A stretch of 64,000 bases of DNA from assembly GCA_037444005.1 (NCBI GenBank), contig JBBING010000004.1, positions 7,343-71,342 on the forward strand. The letters run 5' to 3'. The stretch is from DATLZC01 sp037444005. Its GTDB lineage: Bacteria > Chloroflexota > Dehalococcoidia > DSTF01 > JACRBR01. Below, piece by piece: positions 45,490 to 53,687 of this stretch (position 1 is its first letter; each line of letters opens with the position of its first letter). The translations under genes and the position numbers were made by a program. The notes under the pieces are model-generated. The model ran no database searches. It saw only the letters and a program-made list of their open reading frames with translations, and was not told the DNA's origin.

Positions 45490-48369
45490 ATGCCGCCCAG
45501 CGCTCGCCGAGGGCGCGACTCGGAGAACGCACGGGTCAACAACCTCCTCAGGATCCTCGTCGAAGGCACGTCGGGCGCCGTAGGACGCGACTTCTTCGCG
45601 TCGCTGGCGACCCATCTCGCCGCCGCGCTGAACGTGCGCTGCGCGTTCGCCGCCGAGCTCATCGATGCCGAGCGGCTGCGGCTGCTCGCCCTGTGCGTCG
45701 ACGGGGAGTCGCGGCCGCCGTTCGAGCACGCCGTCGTCGGCACGCCGTGCGCCGTCGCGCTGGAGCGAGGACGGTTCGCGGTGCGCTCCGGCCTGTCCAA
45801 GCGCTACCCTCGATGCGACGAGCTGCTGGGAACGCAGGCGCACAGCTATATCGGTGTGCGCCTCGAGACGGCGGCCGGCGAGCCGCTCGGCGTTCTCGGC
45901 GTGCTCGACAGCAGGCCGCTCCGCGCCGATGGCGCCGCCGCTGCCATCATCGGCATCTTCGCGGCCCGCGCGTCAGCCGAAATCGAGCGGCTTCGCGCCG
46001 AGCAGGCCAGGCGGCAGTCCGAAGAGCGGCTGCGCGCTGTCGTGAGAAACGCCCCGCTGCTCCTCACCGCTATCGACCGGGACGGCGTCTTTCGCCTGGT
46101 GGACGGCAGGCTAGCGGAGCGCGCCGGCGTCGACCCCTCCGCGCTGACGGGCAAGTCGTTCCGGGATGTCCTGCAAGACCGGCCGGAATCCGTACGAGAC
46201 GTCGAGCGGGCCTTCGCCGGCGAAGCTGTCACCTCCGTCGAACGGTTCCGCGACCTGTTCCTCGAGGCGCGGTATGTGCCCGTGAGGGGCGCGGACGGCG
46301 ACATCGCCGGGGTCATCGGCGTGGCCCTCGATGTCACCGAGCGCGAGCAGGCGTTCCGCTCGCTGCAGGCCAGCGAGGCGCGGCTCCGCGCGGTGGTCTC
46401 CAACGCGCCCATCGTGCTGTTCGCGGTCGACCGGCAGGGCAGATTCACGCTGTCCGAGGGCAAGGGCCTCAAAGCGCTGGGCCTACGTGGCGGCGAAGTC
46501 GTCGGGCGTTCGGCGTTCGACATGTACAGCGCCTACCCGGCTGTCGTCGCCAACCTCCGACGCGCTCTGGCCGGGAAGGCTGTGACCGACACCGTGGCCG
46601 TCAACGGCCTCTACTTCGAGACCCACTACCTGCCAATCCGCAACAGCGGCGGCGAGGTCGAGGAGGTTATCGGCGTCGCCACCGACGTGACGGAGCGCAT
46701 GCGGGCGCTGGAGGCCCTGCGCGAGCAGGCGCGCCGCGACCCCCTGACCGGCGTCCTCAACCACGCGTCCATCACCGACACGCTGCGGGAGCGGATCGCC
46801 GCTGCGCCGGCCGGCGAGCGGCTGGCCGTCATCCTCGCCGACGTCGACGGGATGAAGGCCGCGAACGACACGTACGGGCACCACGTCGGCGACGCCGTCC
46901 TCCGCACCGTGTCCGAGGCGCTCTGCGAGGAAGGCGCCATCGTCGGCCGGTACGGGGGCGACGAATTCATCGTGCTGCTGCCCGGGGCCGGCCGCGCTGA
47001 AGCCGAGCGGTACCGCGCCACGGTCGCGGAGCGCCTCCGAGACGCCAACGTCACCGACCAGGATTCGGGCGCTGTGCTGCCCGTCACCGTGGCAGTCGGC
47101 ATCGCCGTCTATCCCGACGAAGCCGAGACCGCCGAAGACCTCCTGCGGCTAGCCGACAGCGCGATGTACGTCGCCAAACGTCAGCGCACCATCGGGCGCG
47201 GGACCGCCGCCAAGCGATGGCCCCTCCCCGCCGACCGCGCTGCCAAAGTCGTCGGCGAGATCGTGCCGCTGCTCACTTCGCCCGGAAGGCTGGAAGACAA
47301 GCTGCGTCTCGTCTCCCACCGGCTCTCGGTGGGGATTGGCTACGACGCCGTGAACTTTGCGCTGGTCGGCAGGCCAGCGTCGCCCACGGTCGCCGCGAAC
47401 ACGTTCGCCCGCGCGCCCCAGGACCTGGTCGAGGAGTGGAACCGCACGCAGCGAGAGAACACCCAGCTGCACCCGGTCCGGGAGCTTCTCGAGCGGACGC
47501 GGCGTCCCATCGTGTTCGACGACCCGCAGAACGACGAGCGCATCATCCCCGAGCAGCGCGCGCTGCTCAAGGCGGCGAAGCTGCGGTCGGCCATCGCCGT
47601 GCCCATGCTGTGGGAGAATCAGCTCATCGGCATTCTCGCCGTTGCGAGCAAGCGAAAGCGCGCCTTCGGGCCGAGGGACGCGCAGTTCCTGCTCGCCGTG
47701 GCCACGCAGGTCACCGCCATCGTGCGCATGGCCACGCTCGTCGAGCAGCTCCAGTCGGCCTCGGCTCGCCTCGAGCAATCCCAGGCCGACACCGTGCTCA
47801 TGCTCGCCGCTGCGGCCGAGGCGCGCGATCGAGTGACCGGCCTCCACCTCCAGAACATCCGCGCGCTGACCGAAGCGCTCGCGTTGGAGCTGGGATACCC
47901 CGAGGAGGACGCCCGCACGCTCGGGCTCGCGGCCGTGCTCCACGACATCGGCAAAATCCGCGTCCCGGACGCCGTCCTCTCCGGCAGCGGACCCCTCACG
48001 GACGAGGACTGGGAGCTCATGAAGCAACACACCGTCTGGGGCGCCGAGCTTTTCTCGGGACACCCCGGCTTCGAGCTCGCCACCGTCGTCGCCCGCCACC
48101 ACCACGAACGCTGGGACGGCAGCGGCTATCCCGACGGACTGGCGGGCGAGGAGATTCCGGAGGCCGCCTGCATCGTCGCCGTGGCCGACGCCTTCGACGC
48201 CATGACGAGCGACCGGCCGTATCGCGCCGCGCTCACCACCGAGGAGGCCATGGCGGAGATCGCGGCATGCTCGGGCCGCCAGTTCAGCCCTCGCGTCGCC
48301 GAGGCGATGCTGCGCCTCTACCGCCGCCGCGCGCTTCCCACGCTGCGCCGCCACGCCCGCGCCGCCTGA
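45490..48369 (+). CDS. GAF-PAS-PAS-GGDEF-GAF-HD-GYP c-di-GMP signalling protein
   Basis: A 959-residue cytoplasmic signalling protein with two opposite catalytic domains. An N-terminal GAF-like domain (about 15-180), two PAS domains (about 180-290 and 300-415), GGDEF (about 420-570; intact RYGGDEF near 490), a second GAF (about 590-760) and HD-GYP (about 770-945) follow in order. LHDIGK at about 817-822, HHHERWDGSGYP and the following EEIPEAA give an intact HD-GYP. It should make and break c-di-GMP according to ligand or redox input. No RxxD inhibitory site precedes GGDEF. A Shine-Dalgarno-like GGAAAGGAC precedes the ATG; TTCAAG and GATACT (45400-45429) may be its promoter. Confidence 0.93.
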   Translation: MPPSARRGRDSENARVNNLLRILVEGTSGAVGRDFFASLATHLAAALNVRCAFAAELIDAERLRLLALCVDGESRPPFEHAVVGTPCAVALERGRFAVRSGLSKRYPRCDELLGTQAHSYIGVRLETAAGEPLGVLGVLDSRPLRADGAAAAIIGIFAARASAEIERLRAEQARRQSEERLRAVVRNAPLLLTAIDRDGVFRLVDGRLAERAGVDPSALTGKSFRDVLQDRPESVRDVERAFAGEAVTSVERFRDLFLEARYVPVRGADGDIAGVIGVALDVTEREQAFRSLQASEARLRAVVSNAPIVLFAVDRQGRFTLSEGKGLKALGLRGGEVVGRSAFDMYSAYPAVVANLRRALAGKAVTDTVAVNGLYFETHYLPIRNSGGEVEEVIGVATDVTERMRALEALREQARRDPLTGVLNHASITDTLRERIAAAPAGERLAVILADVDGMKAANDTYGHHVGDAVLRTVSEALCEEGAIVGRYGGDEFIVLLPGAGRAEAERYRATVAERLRDANVTDQDSGAVLPVTVAVGIAVYPDEAETAEDLLRLADSAMYVAKRQRTIGRGTAAKRWPLPADRAAKVVGEIVPLLTSPGRLEDKLRLVSHRLSVGIGYDAVNFALVGRPASPTVAANTFARAPQDLVEEWNRTQRENTQLHPVRELLERTRRPIVFDDPQNDERIIPEQRALLKAAKLRSAIAVPMLWENQLIGILAVASKRKRAFGPRDAQFLLAVATQVTAIVRMATLVEQLQSASARLEQSQADTVLMLAAAAEARDRVTGLHLQNIRALTEALALELGYPEEDARTLGLAAVLHDIGKIRVPDAVLSGSGPLTDEDWELMKQHTVWGAELFSGHPGFELATVVARHHHERWDGSGYPDGLAGEEIPEAACIVAVADAFDAMTSDRPYRAALTTEEAMAEIAACSGRQFSPRVAEAMLRLYRRRALPTLRRHARAA

Positions 48370-48481
48370 GCCAACCGAGAGGCCGTTCGGCCCATGGCGT
48401 CGGGACGCTCGACCGTGTCGGCGTCCTGGCGGCGGCGCTACCCTACCGCGCGTCAGCGCACCCAGCGCAGGAGGTTCGGCG

Positions 48482-49678
48482 ATGGTGGACTTTGCGCTTC
48501 CCGCAGAGGTCGAGAAGATCCGCGATATGACCCGGGAGTTCGCCCGCACGGTGCTCAGGCCGGCTGGCGTCGAGCTCGACCGGATCCCCGACCCCGAGGC
48601 CGCCTACACGAGCGAGACGATGAAGCGGGCGCTCCGGCAGGGCTACGAGATGGGCTTCCACAAGATGAACCTGCCTAAGGAGGTCGGCGGGCTGGGCGCG
48701 CCTCCGATGACGAACATGGTCGTGCTCGAGGAGATGGCCGTGGGCGACGCGGGGTTGGCCAGCCACTTTCTCGTGGCGCCCATCATCGCCGGGCGCGCCG
48801 CGACAGCCGCAGACCGCCACCCCTTCTACCGCGAATACCTCGATGCGTTCGTGAACGACACGAAAGGCGAGCACAGCGGCGCCTGGGCGATCACCGAGCC
48901 CGAACACGGCTCCGATATCTTCCAGTTCGGAACGCCCGACATCCACCTCGACACGACCGTGGTGAAGGACGGTGACGCCTACGTGGTCAACGGCCACAAG
49001 TCGGCGTTCGTCAGCAACGGCTGGATGGCGGACGCGCTGCTGATCATGGTGAACCTCGACGGCGCCCAGGGGATGGAGGGCACGGCCACGTTCGCGATCC
49101 CGGGGAATCTGCCGGGCATCACGAGGGGGAAGCCGCTCAACAAGCTCGGCCTCCGGGCTCTCAATCAGGCGGAGGTCTTTTTCGACAACGTCCGCATCGA
49201 TCCGGAGTTCCTGGTGATGCCGCCCGGGCCGGGCTACCGGGCGTTACTCGAGCGGATGGTGACGGGCGGCAACACCGCGGTCGGAACGCTGGCCGTGGGG
49301 GTGGCGCGGGCAGCGTACGAAGAGGCCCTCGCCTACGCCCGGCGGCGGGTGCAGGGCGGGCGCGTCATCTTTGAGCACGAGACCGTGAAGCTGAAGTTGT
49401 TCGACGCCTACCGGCAGACCGAGGCCGCGCGGGCGCTCCTCTGGAAGTCGGCGTGGCTCATCGCCATCGGGAAGCCTCATCTGCCCACGGCAATGGCGGC
49501 GCGCACGGTCGCGAGCGACATGGCGATGCGGGTGACTGCCGACATGGTGCAGATCTTCGGTGGTTATGGTATTTCGAAGGAGCATCCCGTCGAGAAGTTC
49601 TACCGGGACGCCAAGCTCCTTCAGATCATGGATGGAACGAACGAAATGGTCTCGCTGAGAGCGGCCGAGCAGCTCTGA
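48482..49678 (+). CDS. Acyl-CoA dehydrogenase family protein
   Basis: A 398-residue flavoenzyme of the acyl-CoA dehydrogenase fold. The N-terminal helical domain has MREFARTVL-like sequence, the beta domain WAITEPEHGSDIFQFGTP and VNGHKSAFVSNGWM, and the C-terminal domain VQIFGGYGISKEHPVEKFYRDA then IMDGTNEM. It would oxidise an acyl-CoA to an enoyl-CoA with an electron-transfer flavoprotein. The subfamily and substrate length cannot be fixed. GGAGG stands 5 bases before the ATG. A thiolase-like gene follows 22 bases downstream, probably in one transcript. Confidence 0.93.
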   Translation: MVDFALPAEVEKIRDMTREFARTVLRPAGVELDRIPDPEAAYTSETMKRALRQGYEMGFHKMNLPKEVGGLGAPPMTNMVVLEEMAVGDAGLASHFLVAPIIAGRAATAADRHPFYREYLDAFVNDTKGEHSGAWAITEPEHGSDIFQFGTPDIHLDTTVVKDGDAYVVNGHKSAFVSNGWMADALLIMVNLDGAQGMEGTATFAIPGNLPGITRGKPLNKLGLRALNQAEVFFDNVRIDPEFLVMPPGPGYRALLERMVTGGNTAVGTLAVGVARAAYEEALAYARRRVQGGRVIFEHETVKLKLFDAYRQTEAARALLWKSAWLIAIGKPHLPTAMAARTVASDMAMRVTADMVQIFGGYGISKEHPVEKFYRDAKLLQIMDGTNEMVSLRAAEQL

Positions 49679-49700
49679 GCCGAGGGAAAGGAACCTACCG

Positions 49701-50921
49701 ATGCGCGACGTCGCCGTCGTCGGCGCGGGGATGACCCGCTTCGCGAAATATCAGGACCGGGGGCTCAAGGAGCTCTCGCGCGAGGCCGTGACCGCGGCGC
49801 TCGATGCCGCCGGCATGGACAAGCGAGAGCTCCAGGTGGCCGTCGTGGGCAACGCCGCCGCCGGCCTCATCACCGGGCAAGAGTGCATCAGGGCGCAGGT
49901 GGTGCTCCGGGAGATGGGCATCGACAAGATCCCGATGATCAACACCGAGAACGCTTGCGCCAGCTCGTCCACGGCGTTTCAGCTCGCCTGGCTGTACGTC
50001 GCCTCGGGCATATACGACGTCGCCCTCGCTCTGGGCGTCGAAAAGATGTACAGCGAAGACAAGCTGCGGACGATGCAGGCCTTCAGCGCCGGCGTCGACG
50101 TCGAACAGCTCCGCCAGATCGTGCACCAGCTCAAGCCGCCGTCCGAGCGCAAAGCGGGCGCGGAAAGCGGCGCCGGGAAGTCGCGCAGCCTCTTCATGGA
50201 CATCTACGCCTCAGCCGCTCGCAATCACATGGCGAAGTACGGCACCACCAAGGAGCAGTTCGCCCGCATCGCCGTCAAGAATCACTTCAACGGGAGCCTG
50301 AACCCGCACGCCCAGTACCGCGAGCGGTACAGCCTCGAGGAGATTCTGGCGTCGCCCCTGGTGGCCGAGCCGCTCACGCGGCTCATGTGCGCACCCATCG
50401 GCGACGGCGCCGCGGCCGCCATCCTGGTGAGCGCCGACAGGGCCCGTCAGTACACCACGAAGCCGGTCTGGGTCCGCGCGTCCGTCCTGGTGTCTGGCTC
50501 CGACCGCCGGGCGGAGGACGGCTCCATCAGCGCGCGCGCCGCCCGCCAGGCCTACGAAACCGCGGGCATCGGTCCCTGGGACGTCGACGTCATGGAAGTG
50601 CACGACGCTTCCGCTCCTGCCGAGCTCATGCTCTACGAGGACCTCGGTCTCTGTCCTGAGGGCGAGGGCGGGCGCCTCATCGACGAGGGCGTGACGGAGC
50701 TGGGCGGACGGCTGCCCGTGAACACCAGCGGTGGCCTTCTGGCCAAGGGCCACCCGGTGGGCGCCACCGGCGTCGCCCAGATCTACGAGATCTGGCTCCA
50801 ACTGCGCGGCGAGGCGGGCGACCGTCAGGTGGAGGGCGCGAAGGTGGGGATGACCGAGAACGGTGGGGGCATGGTGCGCGGCGAAGCCGCCGCCACGACC
50901 GTCCACATCCTCTCGCTGTAG
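49701..50921 (+). CDS. Thiolase-like protein of the SCP2-thiolase/lipid-transfer type
   Basis: A 406-residue thiolase-fold protein. The nucleophile Cys is in ENACASSSTAFQLAW (about residue 87), EVHDASAPAELMLYEDLGL is the middle segment, and NTSGGLLAKGHPVGATGVAQ the conserved His motif (about residues 335-354). The usual second Cys loop near the C terminus reads TENGGGMV, with Asn where degradative thiolases have Cys. Members of this branch include condensing enzymes and retro-aldolases of steroid or branched-chain degradation. The DUF35 partner that often accompanies them is not visible nearby. Coupled to the acyl-CoA dehydrogenase upstream. Confidence 0.88.
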   Translation: MRDVAVVGAGMTRFAKYQDRGLKELSREAVTAALDAAGMDKRELQVAVVGNAAAGLITGQECIRAQVVLREMGIDKIPMINTENACASSSTAFQLAWLYVASGIYDVALALGVEKMYSEDKLRTMQAFSAGVDVEQLRQIVHQLKPPSERKAGAESGAGKSRSLFMDIYASAARNHMAKYGTTKEQFARIAVKNHFNGSLNPHAQYRERYSLEEILASPLVAEPLTRLMCAPIGDGAAAAILVSADRARQYTTKPVWVRASVLVSGSDRRAEDGSISARAARQAYETAGIGPWDVDVMEVHDASAPAELMLYEDLGLCPEGEGGRLIDEGVTELGGRLPVNTSGGLLAKGHPVGATGVAQIYEIWLQLRGEAGDRQVEGAKVGMTENGGGMVRGEAAATTVHILSL

Positions 50922-50922
50922 G

Positions 50923-51795
50923 TCACGCCACCTTCCGCTGCGCCGCCGGCGCCCGGACTCGCCGTTCGGCAGGCTCAGCGCGCGGGGCTCCGCGCGACCG
51001 GAGCTGGTCGTTCAGGGCGTCGGCCATCCGCAGGAGCCGCATGGGGACTCCGAGGCTCGCCGCGAAGTCGATGAGCGCCTTCATGTCCTTCGGGAGGCAC
51101 TTCCCGCCGTAGCCGCGCTCCCCTCCGTCCCACACGTCGAGATGCGACGCGCCGACGCGCGGGTCCGCGGCCACCCCTTCGCGTACGAGGTCGTAGTCCG
51201 CCCCGAGCCGCCAGCACAGGTCGTAGAACTGGTTCGCGAACACCACCTTCAGCGCGAGGAAGGTGTTGGTCATGTACTTCACCAGCTCCGCCTCTGTCGC
51301 GGGCATCAGGCGCCGGTACGGAGCGGGAGGCAGCATCGCCAGCACGTCCGCCGCCGCGCTCCGGCTGCGCTCGGTGTACCCCACGATCTGCCGATCGGGC
51401 GCGACGAAGTCGGCCTCAGCGCTCCGCTCGCGCAGGAACTCCGGGTTGAACAGGAACCGCTGCCCGGGATACCGCCGCTGGAGCCGCTCGGTCGTCCCCG
51501 GCAGCACGGTGGACTTGATGACGACGACGCGTCCTTCGGGGATGGCGGCGACCGCGCGTTCCAGCATCGAGTCGTCGTATCCCTGCTCGCCGTAGGGCGT
51601 CGGCACGCAGACGAAGACGACGCCCGCGGTGCCCAGTGGACGCGGGTCGGTGAAGCCCGCGGGCGGGTCGTACACCACGACGGCCCGGCCCTGGCGCTCG
51701 AACCAACGGGCCACGGCGCCTCCCACCACGCCGATGCCGACCACGCCCACGACACGGCGTTCGACGTCCGCCGATGCGCGCTCCTCGCGTGTCAT
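50923..51795 (-). CDS. UDP-glucose/GDP-mannose dehydrogenase-like protein lacking the C-terminal domain
   Basis: A 290-residue nucleotide-sugar dehydrogenase. VGVVGIGVVGGAVARWF is the Rossmann motif, FVCVPTPYG and IKSTVLPGTTE follow, FNPEFLRE is the substrate loop and the catalytic Cys is in GYGGKCLPKDMKAL at about residue 250. The central domain contains KYMTNTFLALKVVFANQFYD. The UDP-binding C-terminal domain of usual 430-residue enzymes is missing. The start ATG at 51795 puts the Rossmann motif at residue 16. It would oxidise a nucleotide sugar to a uronic acid, probably for envelope polysaccharide, if the short form is active. Confidence 0.85.
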   Translation of the reverse strand: MTREERASADVERRVVGVVGIGVVGGAVARWFERQGRAVVVYDPPAGFTDPRPLGTAGVVFVCVPTPYGEQGYDDSMLERAVAAIPEGRVVVIKSTVLPGTTERLQRRYPGQRFLFNPEFLRERSAEADFVAPDRQIVGYTERSRSAAADVLAMLPPAPYRRLMPATEAELVKYMTNTFLALKVVFANQFYDLCWRLGADYDLVREGVAADPRVGASHLDVWDGGERGYGGKCLPKDMKALIDFAASLGVPMRLLRMADALNDQLRSRGAPRAEPAERRVRAPAAQRKVA

Positions 51796-51959
51796 GGCGC
51801 CATTCTCGGCGCCAGCGACGGAGCCGCGCCGTCGGGGAGACGCCGGATCGAGACGCGCTGACTCCCCGATTCCGCGTCCGTGGACATACGGGGTGCCGTG
51901 CGGCTTCGGTGTGTACACTTTGGTGGCGTCAATCGTTGTCGTCTGAAAGGGGACAGCCG

Positions 51960-53438
51960 TTGCGGCGTGCGATCGGCCTGGTCGCGGTGGCGTGGCTCTT
52001 CATCTTGCGCGCGGCGTTCGCGCAGGGCGGGGGCGAGCTCACCGTCGTCGAGTGGCGCCAGGGCGCGCCGCCGGACGACCGCGTCCTCACCGTCATCGTG
52101 CAGGCGCTCGACGCGAGCGGCCAGCCCATCCCCGACGCCTCGGGCTTCGCCGCCGACCTCGACGGAACCCCCGTCCCCATCGCTTCCGAGCGGACCATCG
52201 TAGATGCGCGCATCCCCCTCGGGGTCGCGCTCACCATCGACATCAGCGGGAGCATGGCGGAATCGGGGGCCATCGCGCAGGCGAAGGCTGCCGCCCGCGC
52301 CTTCATCGACCAGCTCGGCCCCCAGGACAGCGCGAAGGTGATCCCGTTCGCCGACGCCGTGGACGTGGGCAATCCCTTCACGTCGGACCGCGCCGTTCTC
52401 GGCGCGCAGATCGACAGCCTCGTCGCGAGGGGCAACACCGCCCTGTACGACGCCGTGCGCATCTCGAGCTACGTCGCCGCCGGCTCGGAGACCGCGCGAC
52501 ACGCGGTGGTGCTGCTCTCCGACGGGCGCGACTTCGGTGGGCTGAGCCAGTCGACGCGCGAAGCCGCCCTCGAGGCGGCCCGCGCCTCGGGCGTGCCCTT
52601 CTTCGTGATCGGCCTCGGATCGGACATCGACCGGCCGTTCCTGGAGGAGCTCGCCGCGGTCACACGGGGCCGGTTCTTTCCGGCGGAGACGGCGGACCTG
52701 CCGGCCATCTACGGCTACATCAGCACGCTCTTGCGGAGCCAGTACGAGCTGACGGTCCGCCTTCCGGACGACCTGACGAACCGCGCGCCGACCCTGGCCG
52801 TGACCCTCGCGAGAGATGGCTCGGTTCTGAAGGACGAGGTGCAGCTCTCGCTCGCGCTGCCGGCCCCGCCACCGACCGCCGTGCCGCCGCCCGAGCCCGC
52901 GCCGGAGGAGCGGCGGGGCGTCAGTCCGATTCTCTACGGCGTCGGCGCCGTGGCCGGGATCGCCGCCCTGCTCATCGCGGGCCGGGCCGGGTATCTGTGG
53001 CGACGCAGGCGGCGCACGGCCGGCCCCGCCGGACGGATCGGGCCCGTGGACCTGCCCGAACAGACGCGCGGACCCGTCGAGGTGCGGCGGGGGCGCGCCG
53101 TGCTCACGGTGACCGGGGGCCCCGACCGGGGCGCGCACGCGGTCGTGGAGGACGTGGCCGTCACGCTGGGCAGCGGGCGGACCTGCGGCCTTCGGCTCAC
53201 GGAGGAGCGAGGCCTGCTCGACGAGCATCTCCGGGTCTGGTGGCGCGGGGAACACCTCATGGCCCACAGCCTGGACCGCGCCCGCCCCGCGATGGTGAAC
53301 GGCCGCGCGATCGATTGGGCTGTCCTCGAGGACGGCGATCGCCTCACGCTGGGAGGCCACGAGGTGCTCGTACGGATCGAGCGCCCCGCGGCGCCATCGC
53401 CCGAGACCGCTCCCCCGTCCGAACTCCGCCGCTCATAA
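51960..53438 (+). CDS. VWA domain and FHA-like domain membrane protein
   Basis: A 492-residue single-pass protein. A signal peptide (about 1-25, LVAVAWLFILRAAFAQ) is followed by a beta-rich region and a von Willebrand A domain (about 85-270) with a complete metal site: DISGSM, GNTALYD and LLSDGRD. A Pro-rich linker leads to one transmembrane helix (about 323-345, GVGAVAGIAALLIAG) and a C-terminal FHA-like domain (about 385-485) with VTLGSGRTCGLRL and VNGRAI. This puts adhesion outside and phosphothreonine-type binding inside. The TTG start at 51960 has AAAGGGG upstream. Divergent from the sugar dehydrogenase. Confidence 0.85.
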   Translation: MRRAIGLVAVAWLFILRAAFAQGGGELTVVEWRQGAPPDDRVLTVIVQALDASGQPIPDASGFAADLDGTPVPIASERTIVDARIPLGVALTIDISGSMAESGAIAQAKAAARAFIDQLGPQDSAKVIPFADAVDVGNPFTSDRAVLGAQIDSLVARGNTALYDAVRISSYVAAGSETARHAVVLLSDGRDFGGLSQSTREAALEAARASGVPFFVIGLGSDIDRPFLEELAAVTRGRFFPAETADLPAIYGYISTLLRSQYELTVRLPDDLTNRAPTLAVTLARDGSVLKDEVQLSLALPAPPPTAVPPPEPAPEERRGVSPILYGVGAVAGIAALLIAGRAGYLWRRRRRTAGPAGRIGPVDLPEQTRGPVEVRRGRAVLTVTGGPDRGAHAVVEDVAVTLGSGRTCGLRLTEERGLLDEHLRVWWRGEHLMAHSLDRARPAMVNGRAIDWAVLEDGDRLTLGGHEVLVRIERPAAPSPETAPPSELRRS

Positions 53439-53475
53439 AGCCCCCGCGCGTCCTGTCGCCGACCCACACTGACGC

Positions 53476-53667
53476 CTATCGGCGGCGAGAAGGGAGGCGA
53501 AACCCGCGAAGGGCGAACTGGTACAGGTGCACGAGGAAGCCCGAGAGGAGGCCGTAGAACGCCATCGACGTCGCGACCTCCAGAGGGTCGAAGCCGGCGG
53601 GCGCGCCGATACGCATGCCGATCCCGACTCCCAGCGCGACCGTGAACCCCACGCCGATGCCGTTCAT
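53476..53667 (-). CDS. Small two-helix membrane protein
   Basis: A 63-residue hydrophobic protein with two probable transmembrane helices (about residues 3-25, Gly-rich, and 33-54) and a basic tail GFRLPSRRR. No homologue recognised. Its ATG is 9 bases after a GATACT -10 shared with the divergent glycosyltransferase, without a ribosome-binding site. The composition and the placement of the start at a promoter make it more likely real than a chance frame. Confidence 0.6.
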   Translation of the reverse strand: MNGIGVGFTVALGVGIGMRIGAPAGFDPLEVATSMAFYGLLSGFLVHLYQFALRGFRLPSRRR

Positions 53668-53675
53668 CGCAGTGG

Positions 53676-53682
53676 TAGTATC
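53676..53682. promoter_or_regulatory. Bidirectional -10 for two leaderless genes
   Basis: The heptamer TAGTATC reads TAGTAT on the + strand, 6 bases before the ATG at 53688, and GATACT(A) on the - strand, 9 bases before the ATG at 53667. Neither start has a Shine-Dalgarno sequence. One seven-base AT-rich patch appears to serve two divergent leaderless transcripts. Confidence 0.5.
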
Positions 53683-53687
53683 GGCAC

